Source: Neofusicoccum parvum
Taxonomy: Eukaryota > Ascomycota > Dothideomycetes > Botryosphaeriales > Botryosphaeriaceae
DNA: 64,000 nucleotides
Direction of reading: 5' to 3'
NCBI GenBank assembly: GCA_020912385.1
Contig: CP087214.1
Location: 1,240,001-1,304,000 of the forward strand
Shown here piece by piece: positions 1-11,058 of this stretch (within the stretch, counting starts at the first letter, position 1; each line of letters starts with the position of its first letter). The notes beneath the pieces were generated by a model, which saw only the letters and a list, made by a program, of their open reading frames with translations, did not search any database and had not been told where the DNA came from. The position numbers were made by a program, and so were the translations under genes.

Positions 1-1460
1 CAGTAAACTTACCAGTGGGATCGAGGAATGTTTCATCCTCGAAATCATTCAGTGGAAGCAGGTAATCATCATAGAACACATTGAGACGACCCTGGAAGTG
101 CTGCATGAGCTCGTACATGGCATCAGGACTTAAACCACGAAGTCGGTCCAGAGCCTTCATAGTGTAGAACGTCTTGAGGATGTCCGACAAGATAGTCGTC
201 AACGCAGCCATAGCAACAAATTGCATTGCTGAACGTCGTGGGAGCTTTAGACCGTTCCAGCTCTGGGTAGGAATGTTTTCCAAAGATGGAAGTGGTACAT
301 TGCAGTCTTCATCATGAATGTAGGATGGCCGGCCCAGACCAAGCGCGGTCCACTTGTCGTGGATATACAGGGCCCACCACATCCGGATGCGTCTGTTTTT
401 GTCTGATTGAGAGATATCCCAGCGGGTGGGATCAACATTCAGTCCAGCTTCTTGTGCCATGCCAACAATCTGATGATTCAATTAGCCTTTGGGGTGAAAA
501 TATCCACATTGATTGGACGTACGCTTCCAATCTCGCTCCAAATCCCGGGAGTCGTGGGCACGCGGTGTACCTGGGTATGCCGCTGTAGGAACAAGAGTGC
601 GGCTTCAATGATCTCGAATCGCGGGCTTCGTGCATCGATTGGCAAGGCCTGGAAGATAAAATGGTACAACTCAACCACATCAAGCTTAGCAGATGCTGAC
701 ACGCGGGAAAACGGGAGCGCCAGCCCGTACATCACAGCGTGCAATGTTCCCCAAGAAGGAGCCAGTTCGAGCCGAGAGGCATCAAGCAGCGGATACGAGG
801 TATGAACCACCTCGAAAAACGTCCGGAAGAGATCATCCTGGTAAGGCAGAGCTTTGTCCAGACAGGTTGATGCCGGATAGTAAGCAGGGCGCGCATCAAG
901 ATGCGCTTCGGGAACCGCCTACGGTCAAATCAGCCATAAGACAAGTCACGGTGACTAGCATATTAATGGGCGGGAAAAGGGCGAGGGTACGAACACTGAA
1001 ATGCAGAGGAATTTCGTTACTCAGATCATTCTTAACACGATAACAGGCCCAATCAGGGCGTCGGTAGTGATTCGAACCGTCGAAAAGGCAATGGCGTAGC
1101 ACAAAGGGATCTTGGTCACCGCTCAGACCGACGAATTGGTAGATCCATTCAGGCGCCTTGACTGGATCGGCACCTTTTGTGGAGCTAATGAGGGGGTCCT
1201 TGCCCTGAGTGACGTCGGTTGGTGAGGTTGCTTTTTCCCGGCGCCGTCGCGGGTTGGGCTTGCTTTGATACTGGCAATCTGTCTTTTGCATGCGACAGAG
1301 AGAGCAGGCTGGATCATTGGGCTCTCTTACGCAGCAAATCTTTCGGCGGCGGCACGCATCGCAACTGCTCAAGAGGTGAGCGGGAGCTCCAACGAGGGAG
1401 TTGGCAGACTTACGGCCTTTGCTTACGCGATTTGTATTTGCGTCCTTGTGCTGCGTCCAT
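1..1460 (-). CDS. Zn2Cys6 fungal transcription factor, 3' end off the left edge
   Basis: A nuclear, DNA-binding transcriptional regulator of unknown target. Spliced exons are 1414-1460, 995-1364, 523-918 and 13-469; a GTAAGT donor at 12-7 shows the gene continues left. The first exon encodes MDAAQGRKYKSRKQRP, and the intron falls just before the first zinc Cys. The cluster reads CDACRRRKICC...CSLCRMQKTDC, the six-cysteine pattern of the family. Exon 4 carries the fungal transcription-factor (middle homology) signature RIRMWWALYIHDKW followed by GRPSYIHDEDCNVPLP. I chose ATG 1460 because only that frame joins into the zinc cluster through the GTAAGT/CAG intron 1365-1413; an unspliced ATG at 1507 would lead into the cluster in the wrong biological context. 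The other introns, 919-994 and 470-522, keep phase 0. Family membership is certain; the target genes are not inferable. Confidence 0.9.
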
Positions 1461-2640
1461 CGCGCCGCGGGCAGGTTCTGATGTTGGGAGGTTGGAGGGT
1501 TGGACAAGAAAGATAGCTGATAAGCTCCCCACTACCCAACTAGGACGGACTTGATAGGCTGGCGGGGGTTGGACGCACGGCCCGATTGCCATGCAGACAA
1601 GTCCATGAGGGGTTCCTCGGATATGCCTGGCCTGTCTTGCATCGTGCACGATTATCGACGGAGATGACGGGTGTTGCGGGTGGAAAGCGGTGTCTTCAGG
1701 AACACCGGGTGTGTTGATGGAACGGTGGAGAGTAAAGCGCATACAATGGTGGACTAGACAAAGCTAGAGAAACGCAAACCTACGAGAGTGTTCGAGCGTG
1801 GCTGCCTCTGGATACCAGTCGGCTGGGTGTAAGAGAAACAGGCACCTTCGTCCGACCGTGTGAGGCGGCTGTTGATAAGTCTTGTCAACAACATGGCTGC
1901 CCACGGCCTCCGGCAGGCGCCACACAGAGAATCAGTTGGATGCAGGAGAGAGATGGTGAGCGCTCCATGATGCCGTCTCATACTAGGGAGAGTGATTCAA
2001 CGGCGCCGACTGCTGCGCCGCGCGCGACCGGCTCGATTCAGGCCAGACTCAGGCTAGACGAGGGCCGCGATGGGATTGACTCGGGGAGGATGGCATCCCA
2101 CCTTTGAGGACTCGGGATAAGCACTGATGGGGGGAATAAATGGCGCGTCGGGCGACGTTGAGAACCGGGGGTTGCGGGCGGAGTGCGGAGTGGGGCGCTG
2201 GGGCTGGTGGCAGTGGGGGCTGGCTGGGAAAAGTCCTGGCCACCCGCTCTCACTCTGCATCCGTCATCGCATCGCATCGCATGGCCTGAAATAACCAGCC
2301 TGCATGCTGCCAGGATCCACCACCCTAAGCAGTTGATACGATGCGATGCTAGCAACGCCTGCGTCTTACCGCATCTCGCACACGTCGCCCTCCATCGCTG
2401 TCACCCAGCCGATACGGATTGGTAGCCTTGGTACCAAGAAGTCTAAAGATGATGCAGAGGCCCTGCTTCAATTACTTCTTGGTAGCTCATACAATCGAGC
2501 GTAATCGCCGGGTAGCTCTGCCCTAGAAAGTATCACTTCGTCTTTTGCGACTGACCTCCCTTCGTATTCGTACTCTGCGAGCTTTTCTTGCGGACCTGTC
2601 AATTCTAATTTCAGGATTTCAAATTGCCAAGGACAGTGAC
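1461..2640. other. Gene-free stretch upstream of the Zn2Cys6 regulator
   Basis: I see only short, unconvincing frames here. The part next to 1460 must hold the promoter of the minus-strand regulator. A small GCATC-type repeat lies near 2265-2285. No RNA gene or mobile element is recognisable. Confidence 0.5.
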
Positions 2641-2749
2641 TGTGCAACCCAGACATTCCGAGAATACGACTGTAAGTTAACTCCCTCTGAAGCCGCTAAT
2701 ATAGCGGGCGCGACGCCAAGTGTTCCTCTCGCTACAGCAAGTCAGCCTA

Positions 2750-4110
2750 CGAATGAGGATGTAGGTCAATTTCGACATCATCGCGAGCTGCTACAGCTGC
2801 AGACAGTTCAAAGCCCGCGGAAGACACAACTACCTCAAGTGAGCCGAGTAGAGATGCACGCATTGAGCCTACAGATACAAGCGCGCCGTTTGGAAATCCC
2901 GGCACCGATCAAGACAACAAGCACTTCTGCCGGAGGCCTTGGCTCATTCATGCTGTGCGGCTTCGGCGACCCACGCCCTTTCCCCACAGATTCTCATCCA
3001 GCCCAGGGACCAGAGGATCTTCTACCTGCATGTGGGGTTAGCGGCGGTGGTCAAGGTCCAGGGGCTGACACGCCCGAGTATAACGATCCAAACAACGGAG
3101 TGTCTTCATCAGCAGCTCAGTGACCTAATTCCTCGCCCTCTCTCCTGAACTAGCCGCACCAACGTTCACGATCAGCAATGCCACTCCGCTCTACACAGCA
3201 AGCAGCTCCACCAGAGCAGTGGTCGGGGGAACAGCGCTTTCAGCCAGCGAGCCGGCCGCCACGATCTCCAACGAAGTCATTAGCGCCGGCACAGATGGCG
3301 TGCATCTCGACACCAGCACCCCGCCATCCTCCCGTTCTGCCGCAGCCACGCCCGCGCCCCGCTCCCGCGCGCTTGCACCTTCGCGGTCGGAGCAGAACAC
3401 GTCCACGCGCAGGCAGGTCCGGGTCCGGGCCTGACGACCTGGCACCTGGCCCCTCGTCGTCGACCCTGCGTCTCGGCGGGAGCGGAGGCGCCACGACGCC
3501 ATGCAGGGCTTGGATGAGGCATCGTCGAGCGGCAGCCACCCCTGTCGCCGCGATGGCCCTTCCCCGCATCCGCGGAGACGTTCAGCCTTGGCGTGGAAAC
3601 GCACTATGTATGTACGTGTGCTCGTCCCCGGGCGCCGAGCAGCTGGTTGTCGGTTCGGCGACGCTGTCGCTTGGCGGGTCAGGCCTTCACTGCCGGGACG
3701 GCTGGGGTGGTGGTGGCGGAGGATGGGTGCCGAGGGCAACGGCTGAGGTGGCGGTTTTTACGATTGCTGAGGAGAGTCTGAGTTTGGGAGCGAGTGGCGT
3801 TGTTGACGGGAGCACGGTTACTTTCACCAGCGCCACAAGCGCAAGGGCCGTGGCAGTCTTCACTGTCGAAGGATCGGTCCGCACCTTCACGCCGGGAGCC
3901 AGCACTATCATCGCTGGGTCTTTGACATTGGCTTCCAGAGGCCGGAGGACCAGCCGCCAGGGCGTCTAGCAGGACGTCGAGTTTAGGTGCAAGCGGCGTC
4001 CTCGTGGACGGCAGCACGATCCCCTTCAGTGACACAGCAGCGTCGCCCACCGCAACCGACGCGTCGGTATCGGGAGCCCTCACGGGTTGCCGGAACTGCT
4101 GCAGGGCCAA
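2750..4110 (+). pseudogene. Decayed gene for a Ser/Thr-rich, repeat-type fungal surface protein
   Basis: Pieces of one recognisable protein type occur in order but in different frames. Near 2770-2930 there is a Ser/Thr/Asp-rich linker (AATAADSSKPAEDTTTSSEP). It shifts frame into STSAGGLGSFMLCGFG near 2920-2960. From about 3155, in another frame, comes TFTISNATPLYTASS...VVGGTALSASEPAATISN. At 3625-3960 come QLVVGSATLSLGGSG, AVFTIAEESLSLGASG and FTVEGSVRTFTPGASTIIAG, and after a further shift near 3970, SLGASGVLVDGSTIPF. The alternation of FTI/FTV-x-G, TLS-GG and VVDGST resembles the glycine/serine beta-repeat modules of fungal secreted or GPI-type proteins. Intact homologues normally keep one frame across these modules. 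I see no clear start, no complete frame and no consistent introns, so I call it a pseudogene. A poorly spliced living gene is the less likely alternative. Confidence 0.55.
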
Positions 4111-5527
4111 AGTTTGTATCCGAGCTCACGGCTCCCTGGATTCGGTCAGTCATGTGGCCGGCTGGTTTCGGCACTTGCGATCGAGCTCATCGAACGGGTC
4201 GGAGGTATCCGACGGGCGAAGCTGGGGTGGGAGAGCATGGCGTGAGATGGCGGAAGACTCGGCATGGCTGGGGAAGGGCGAGCGCTGAGAACGCTGGATG
4301 CTTGCAGGCTGCTTACACGGCTTGAGATGCAGAAGAAGAAAAATTAAGATGACGGACAGGGAGGCGACCAAGGAACGGAGGCTTGGCGGGCGAGCCTCAA
4401 CGGCGCAAATCAACGCAGCGGGAAGTGATGTTGCAGTGGACCCCGGTATCTCCAACCAATGGCCTGGTTGCTGCGAAGTCTTGGAAGAATGTTGGTCTTG
4501 GGCTCGCGCGACGCGCCAGCAATTGCCCGCCGTAGCGCGGAGAGCGCGAGACACGAGGTAGCCCGAAAGAGGAATTCCCGACGCCCTGGCCGCAGCACCG
4601 CATCCGGCGGCGGAAGTCCCTCCTGCGGCGCAGCAACGACACCAGCACGTCAGGCACCCAGCAGACTGACTGGTGAGAGCCTCGGGCTGGTTTCGAGCGA
4701 ACTTTCCGCCGCGTAGGAGCGCTATCGAAGGCAAACGGCTCCGCAAAGAAGCCGAAGTCCTGAATCAAAGCATGTGCTAAAACATCTGTGCTACCTGTGC
4801 GTTGACAGCCCGACTAATGCATGCACGAAGCGCGCGACAGCCCAGCCAGAGATCCTGCCGTCCCCACAGCGGAGTGCCAGGCTGGCCAAGCTGTGGGGAG
4901 CGCTGGAGAGCAGTCAGTTAACGCGTCAGCGATGCTACCATCTCGCACCATCGAGCCGTGACCTTGGGCGGAGGCGGCCTGCTCGAGCGGGCGGCATCCT
5001 TCTCTCCGCACCCCAGACACGGAGACGCACTGAGCGGGGTAGGGCCTCCCCATCCCCCGCGCCACACGTGCCCAACTCCACGTCTTGGCCGAGTCTTGGG
5101 GCCAAGTCCGCCGAGACTGGGCCAAGACTCGCGCTCCGCACTGGGCACGCCGGGTCCGGCGAAGCCAGCCAGAGACGCCCTGTACAACATCCCGCACCCC
5201 GATCCCGACGCTTGCGCTGCCTCTCACCGCCGTAGGGTTGTTTGACTCTTGCGTCCAAGGATCGCCCGCCCCAGCTCCAAGCCGCTTCGGGCATCCCGTC
5301 CAACAGTGGCTGAAAGGATTCTCTTGCGCCCAGCCCGCCGACGCTGTTTTGGGTCCTTGTTCCGCCAAATGGCTGACCAGATCCCCCAGCGCCCTCCCAA
5401 GCCTCCTTGGTATGCGGCGCATGCGAGTAAGCATATAATAAGGCGGAGGGCGGGAGCTTTGGCCTGTCCTGCTCTTTGTCCCGAGTGATTCAACTTTTCC
5501 CGTCTGTTGTTGTATCGCACCGCCAAA
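4111..5527. other. Gene-free stretch, promoter side of the sugar transporter
   Basis: GC-rich DNA without a convincing frame. The last 300 bases hold the transporter promoter. Hexamers fitting the CreA consensus (SYGGRG) occur, for example GTGGGG and CTGGAG near 4893-4912, but such short motifs are expected by chance at this base composition. Confidence 0.4.
5434..5440 (+). promoter_or_regulatory. TATA-like box of the MFS transporter
   Basis: TATAATA in an otherwise GC-rich segment, 88 bases before the transporter ATG at 5528. Spacing and isolation fit a core promoter element. Confidence 0.45.
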
Positions 5528-7820
5528 ATGACGGAGAAGGTCGACGCAAAGGACGAGATCTACCATGAGGAGGCCATTGCCGGAGAGGGCCGCCGCGGCA
5601 CCATCACCTCGCTGAACCTCCACAAAAACCTCGATGCCAAGTGAGCTTGCCTGCCGCCGCCCGTGGGCGGGTCCGCGAGAAGCTTTGCCACGAAATGCTG
5701 ACAAGCCTGCAGGGTCGCCAATCCTCTTGCCGACATTCCGTACGAGACGTTGATGAGAGATGTCGAGGAATTCGCCCAGGAAAAAGGTCTCGAGGACATG
5801 ACCGAGAACCTGAAGAAGGGAGCGCTGGTTGCCCAGAACCCGACGAGATGGCAAGAGATCGAGGGCCTCGACTCCGAGGAGCTCACGTACCTTCAGCAGG
5901 AGCACGAGCACAAGTGGAAGCACCCGCTGGCTCTTTATTTCACCATTGTCGTTTGTTCCATCGGTGCTGCTGTCCAGGGTTGGGACCAGACTGGATCGTG
6001 AGTTGACCGTCTCCAGAAGGATTTTCGTGCGGTTTGCTAACGTCTTCCGCAGCAACGGAGCCAACCTGTCTTTCCCTCAAGAATTCGGCATCGGCCACGG
6101 CGAGGACCCGGGCCACCCGAACTATACTCGTGACTCTTGGCTTGTTGGTGTTGTCAACGCCGGACCTTACATCGGATCTGCTTTCATGTGAGCAAATACC
6201 CGCTCAATCTGCTGTGCCCACCATACTTACAATCTTTAAGTGGCTGCTGGTTATCGGACCCATGCAACTACTACTTCGGTCGTCGCGGTACCATCTTCAT
6301 CTCGGCTGTCTTCTGTGTTATTACTCCGATCGGTGGCGCTCTCTGCCAGACCTGGGCCGAGCTCTTCATCACGCGTCTTCTCATGGGAATTGGTATGGGT
6401 CTGAAGGGTGCCACCGTCCCCATCTTCGCTGCCGAAAATGCGCCCGCGAGAATTCGTGGAGCTCTCGTCATGTCCTGGCAGATGTGGACAGCTTTTGGGA
6501 TTTTCCTGGGCTTCTGTGCCAATCTTGCCGTGTACCAGGTAGGCACCATCGCCTGGCGTCTGCAGATCGGCTCTGCCTTCATCCCGGCCGTGCCTCTGGT
6601 CCTCGGTATCTTCTTCTGCCCCGGTAAGTAAAGACAGCCTGTAAACTTGCTCTCGTCTGACGTGTTGCAGAATCTCCGCGTTGGTACATGAAGAAGAACA
6701 AGTACCGCAAGGCGTACGAGTCGCTTCTGCGTCTCCGCTTCCACCCGATCCAGGCTGCCCGCGATCTTTACTACATCCACGCCCAGCTCGAGGTCGAGGC
6801 TTCCATCATCGGCGAGTCGAACTACGTCACCAGATTCGCGCAGCTCTTCACCATCCCTCGTGTTCGCCGGGGAACGTTGGCCTCGTTCGTGGTCATGATT
6901 GCACAGCAGATGTGCGGTAGTACGTCGTCGCGCCGATTCTATGAGAGGCCAGAGAAACTAACAAAGCTGCAGTTAACATCATCGCCTTCTACTCGTCCAC
7001 CGTCTTCAGAGAGGCTGGTGCAACACAGAAGGAGGCCCTGATCGCGTCATTCGGCTTCGGTCTCGTCAACTTTGTGTTCGCCTGGCCCGCTATCTGGACG
7101 ATCGATACTTACGGAAGACGCACTCTCTTGCTATTCACCTTCCCGCAGATGGCCTGGACGCTGCTCGCTGCCGGTTTCTGCTTCTACATCCCGAACGACA
7201 GCAAGGCCCATCTCGGTCTCGTGGCTTTCTTTATCTACCTGTTCGCAGCGTTTTACTCACCCGGAGAAGGTATGTTTGCGCCAAAAGCCTCGCCAACTGC
7301 ACCTGATGCTGACGCGAGATCGCAGGTCCTGTGCCTTTCACGTATTCGGCAGAATGCTTCCCTCTCTCGCACAGAGAGGTCGGGATGGGCTGGGCCGTCG
7401 CGACGTGCCTATTCTGGGCCGCTGTTCTTTCCATCTCGTTCCCGGCTATTCTGCAAGCCTTCAAGCCTCAAGGCGCATTCGGCTTCTACGCGTAAGTTTG
7501 GCCCCAAGCTCTTTCTTGCCAATCATCTTCCTGACACGTTCGGCAGCGGCCTCAACATTGTGGCGCTGGTCATGATCTTCCTCTTCGTGCCCGAAACAAA
7601 ACAGCGCACGCTCGAGGAACTCGACTACATCTTCGCGGTGCCGTCGCGCAAGTTCATCTCGTACCAGGTCCGCAAGGCGCTGCCCTGGTGGATCAAGCGC
7701 TGGGTGCTGTTTCAGAAGGACGCCAAGCTCGAGCCGCTATACCACTTCGACAAGGGCATCGAGGGCGCCGAGGCCGAGTCGTCGGACAACGAGATCAAGA
7801 GCAGCCCCGAGAAGATCTAG
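5528..7820 (+). CDS. MFS sugar/polyol transporter
   Basis: Plasma-membrane major facilitator of the sugar porter family, expected to import a sugar or polyol. Eight exons (5528-5640, 5713-5997, 6053-6187, 6241-6623, 6671-6916, 6973-7269, 7326-7491, 7547-7820) join into 632 residues. Membrane segments begin at [20 protein letters not shown], followed by the conserved WDQTGSNGAN and [15 protein letters not shown]. The sugar-porter signatures are present: [49 protein letters not shown] and [13 protein letters not shown]. The soluble N-terminus is about 130 residues and the C-terminus ends in an acidic/serine tail ([16 protein letters not shown]), a type often used for turnover signals. It is the first of three plus-strand metabolic genes. 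The substrate cannot be read from sequence. Splice sites are all GT-AG, and each join preserves the family motif. Confidence 0.93.
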
Positions 7821-8472
7821 AATCTTGCTTGGAGAGATAGAAGATACACGGAGACTTGTCTAGGATCTCTGCATCTCTATGGTTAGTATGGGAACAGAAT
7901 GGACACGTGCGGAGGGAACACGGACGGAACAAGATACCAATGACAACAGTTAATGACATTCAACATACCATCAACGGGCATTCGACGTGACCGTGCGCTA
8001 GCGTTGCTGACCCACCGCGGTTCCTCGGCATCCCGCATTGCTGAACGGCGCAGTGCACGCTTTGTCAGAGCTGTGCGCGTCGGCGCGGACAAATGGGACG
8101 AGCGTGGAGAGAGAGGCTCTGGAGAGCAGCACGGTGTTGCAGGGCTGGGGCGGCGTGCCTGACTCGCGCGGCGGCCGCCCGCCAATGACGTAGCGAAGCT
8201 GATTTGATGATCACCCCGCTTGCTTTCTCAGCAGGTGGGGCACGTCACGGCAGTTGTAGCTCTGTCAGCTATCGCCGAGGCATGTCGGGCTGCTCTCACC
8301 ATCTTTTTCTGCTCGCTCTTAATCCTCCGGCCTGCCATTGACCCCCGCAACTGCACCACCACCCTGCTTTCTCCCCACTACGACGCATCGCCGTTGACCT
8401 CTGTTCTGGTAAGCCGCCGAGCACGCGCTCCTCGCTGTCGCCTGCTCACCTAGCTCTGCAGCTCCACCCACC
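7821..8472. other. Intergenic, transporter 3' side and dehydrogenase promoter
   Basis: No coding frame I can support. A T/C-rich segment at about 8300-8400 precedes the dehydrogenase start, as is common for fungal promoters and 5' leaders. Confidence 0.4.
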
Positions 8473-9589
8473 ATGTCCGCAACCATGAAGGCCATCAAGA
8501 TCGAAAGCCAGGGCAAGGCCGCCATCGTCGACACCCCGGTCCCGCAGCTCCGCCCGGACCGCGCCCTCGTCAAGACCGTCGCCGTCGCGCTGAACCCCAC
8601 GGACTGGAAACACATCCACTTCGTGCCGGGCACCGAGGGCTGCACCGCGGGCTGCGACTTCGCCGGCGTGGTGCAGGAGGTGGGCGCGAACGTCACCACC
8701 CTCAAGAAGGGCGACCGCATTGCCGGCTGGTCGCACGGCGGCAACTCCAGCAACAAGGAGGACGGGGCGTTCGGCGAGTACCTGGTGGCCAAGGAGGGCA
8801 TCAACCTCAAGATCCCGACGGGCGTGAGCTTCGAGGACGCGGCGACGCTTGGCGTGGGCATCACCACCGTCGGCCAGGGCCTGTACCAGTCGCTCAAGCT
8901 TCCGCTCCCGAGCCAGCCAAGCAAGGAGCGCTTCCCCGTCCTCGTCTACGGCGGCAGCACCGCCACCGGCGCTCTTGCCGTCCAGTTCGCCAAGCTGTGA
9001 GGCGCCACCAAGCTTCCGGCCAGATCCGTCCAGAGCAGAGTGCTGACAGCTGACCAGGTCCGGGCTCGAGGTCATCGCGACCGCCTCGCCGCACAACTTC
9101 GACATGCTCAAGTCGCTGGGCGCTGACGCCGTGTTCGACTACAACTCACCGACCGTGGGCGCCGACATCCGCAAGCACACGGCCAACAAGCTTTACTACG
9201 CCTTCGACTGCATCGCCGAGGGCAGCTCGGCCCAGATCTGCGCCGACGCGCTGTCGTCGGACGAGGGCAAGCCCGCGTATAGCGCGCTGCTGTTCTGCGA
9301 GTTCCCGCGCAAGGACATCCAGCCCAAGTACACGCTTGGCTACACCACCTTCGGCGAGACCTTCACCAAGGCTTTCGGCCCCGGCGAGTTCCCCGCGAGC
9401 AAGGAGGACTACGAGTTCGGGTCGAGCTTCTGGAAGCTGACCGAGCAGCTGCTGGCCGAGGGCAAGTTCAAGGTGCACCGTCCCGACGTCAGGGGCGGCG
9501 GCCTAGAGGGCGTGCTGGAGGGCCTGGAGGAGCTGAAGGCCGGCAAGGTCAGCGGGAAGAAGCTGGTTTATAAGATTGCCGATGCGTGA
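8473..9589 (+). CDS. Medium-chain dehydrogenase/enoyl-reductase-like oxidoreductase (ToxD/LovC type)
   Basis: NADPH-dependent medium-chain reductase of the zinc-free quinone oxidoreductase/trans-acting enoyl reductase group, probably cytosolic. Exons 8473-8996 and 9058-9589 give 351 residues, the usual length. The N-terminal GroES-like domain shows ALNPTDWKH, GCDFAGVVQEVG and KKGDRIAG. The nucleotide-binding fold contains VLVYGGSTATGALAVQFAKL; the intron falls just after this helix and the next exon starts SGLEVIATASPHN with SLGADAVFDY. The C-terminus ends GLEELKAGKVSGKKLVYKI, as in family members. The catalytic-zinc cysteine/histidine set of alcohol dehydrogenases is not evident. Such enzymes either partner polyketide synthases or act alone in redox metabolism; no synthase is in the window, so its substrate is open. 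Confidence 0.9.
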
Positions 9590-9993
9590 GCGATGGCCGT
9601 GTTTGGAGCAAGAGGGTGGGACGCTGGAAAAGGAAACACGAGGTACGATTCATGACGAGTAGCATTATTAGTATTCCAAAGTAAAAAATTAGCCTCCACT
9701 GAGGTGGTAGGTTTTTAACCGTTTACGAAGTGCACAGCCAGCGGGGCGAGGTGACGTAGAGCGTAAAGGCGGAGCTAGACGGAGATAGGATGGATATAGG
9801 AACGCACCATGTCTGCAAGTCTGCAAGTCTGCTTAGCTTACATCTCCCGTCTTTGCACTAATGCCGACCCCAAACTCCATGACGTGAATGCTATCGCCGG
9901 GGCGACGAGGCTATATAACCATTGAGCTCTACTTCGCTGAGGCAAACTCAATTGCTCACCTCCCCATCAAACGCAACCCCCACCTCCGCAACC
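9590..9993. other. Intergenic with SDR promoter and an 8-bp direct repeat
   Basis: Holds the terminator side of the dehydrogenase and the SDR promoter. An 8-base unit GTCTGCAA is repeated at 9811-9832 (two full copies and six bases). A TATA box follows at 9912. Confidence 0.5.
9912..9918 (+). promoter_or_regulatory. TATA box of the SDR gene
   Basis: TATATAA, 76 bases before the ATG at 9994. A good match in sequence and spacing to a fungal core promoter. Confidence 0.6.
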
Positions 9994-11058
9994 ATGGCAC
10001 CCCGCGTCTTCTTCATCACCGGTATGCATCCCCTCCCCCCACCCATCCGCAACGAAACGGCTCACTAACGCCCCACTCCGCGCCGCAGGCACGTCCACCG
10101 GCTTCGGCAACGAGCTCGTCAAGATCGCCCTCGCCGCGGGCGACAAGGTCGTCGCCACGGCGCGCAACTCGGCCAAGCTCTCCTTCCCGACGGGCGACGC
10201 GTCCAACCTGCTCCTGACGGACCTGGACGTGACGTCGCAGGCGTCGATCGACGCGGCGTTCGCGGCGGCGCTGGGCGCCTTCGGGCGCGTCGACGTGGTC
10301 GTCAACAACGCCGGCTACGGGCTGTCGGGCGCGTTCGAGAGCCTGACGGACGCGCAGATCCGCACACAGATGGAGGTCAACTTTTTTGGCCTGGTCAACG
10401 TCACCCGCAAGGCCATGGAGGTCATGAGGGAGAAGGGGACCGGCGGATTGATCCAGCAGGTCACGAGCATCGGGGGCCAGAGGGGTGTGGTGAGTGCTGA
10501 TTCTTTTTTTTTTGCCTTCGCTGCTCGGGTGCGTGCCGCTGGCGAGCTGACACGGGTGCCGACCTAGCCCCTTTTCTCGACGTACTGCGCGTCCAAGTGG
10601 GCGGTCGAAGGCTTCACGGAGGCGGTGTCGAAGGAGGTGAAGCCGGAGTGGGGCATCAAGTTTACGTGCATCGAGCCCGGTGGCTTCAGGACCGATTGGG
10701 CGGGCCGGAGCATGGAGTTCGGTATGTTCCATCTTCCCCCCTTTCGTTCTTTTGCTTCTCCAGGCGGAGAATTTGGCTGAGTGTCACCGTTACAGCCGAG
10801 ACGCATCCCGCGTACGACCACCTCAACGCAAAGGAGATCATGGGCAAGCGCCACGGCAGCCAGCCCGGCGACCCGAAGAAGGGCGCGCAGGCATTCTACG
10901 ACCTCGCCGTCATGGAGGACCCGCCGCTGAGGTGCGTCGTCGGCACCGACGCGTACGCCGGCATCAACGAGAAGCTCGAGCAGTACAAGGTGAACATCAA
11001 GAAACACGAGAAGCTGAGCAACAGCACCGACGTTGATGGCTACCAAAAGCCGTCGTAA
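9994..11058 (+). CDS. Short-chain dehydrogenase/reductase
   Basis: Classical NAD(P)H-dependent SDR oxidoreductase. Four exons (9994-10021, 10089-10489, 10568-10721, 10796-11058) encode 281 residues. The first exon is only 28 bases (MAPRVFFITG) and the intron cuts the cofactor loop, which continues TSTGFGNEL to give the TGxxxGxG-like pattern. The strand NNAGYG follows, then the catalytic serine region QVTSIGGQRG and the YxxxK pair in STYCASKWAVEG. The next conserved segment is IEPGGFRTDW. The C-terminal extension resembles fungal 'oxidoreductase' SDRs acting on small carbonyls or alcohols. It lies 404 bases after the dehydrogenase on the same strand, but the two have separate promoters. Substrate unknown. 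Confidence 0.92.

Noticed and set aside
995..1507. Single-exon start of the first regulator at ATG 1507
   Set aside because: It leaves a GTAAGT...CAG intron unspliced; the spliced frame gives the family-typical KQRP followed by CDACRRRK.
4814..6064. A 416-codon minus-strand frame reaching into the transporter gene
   Set aside because: It runs through the transporter exons and introns on the opposite strand and shows no recognisable motif.
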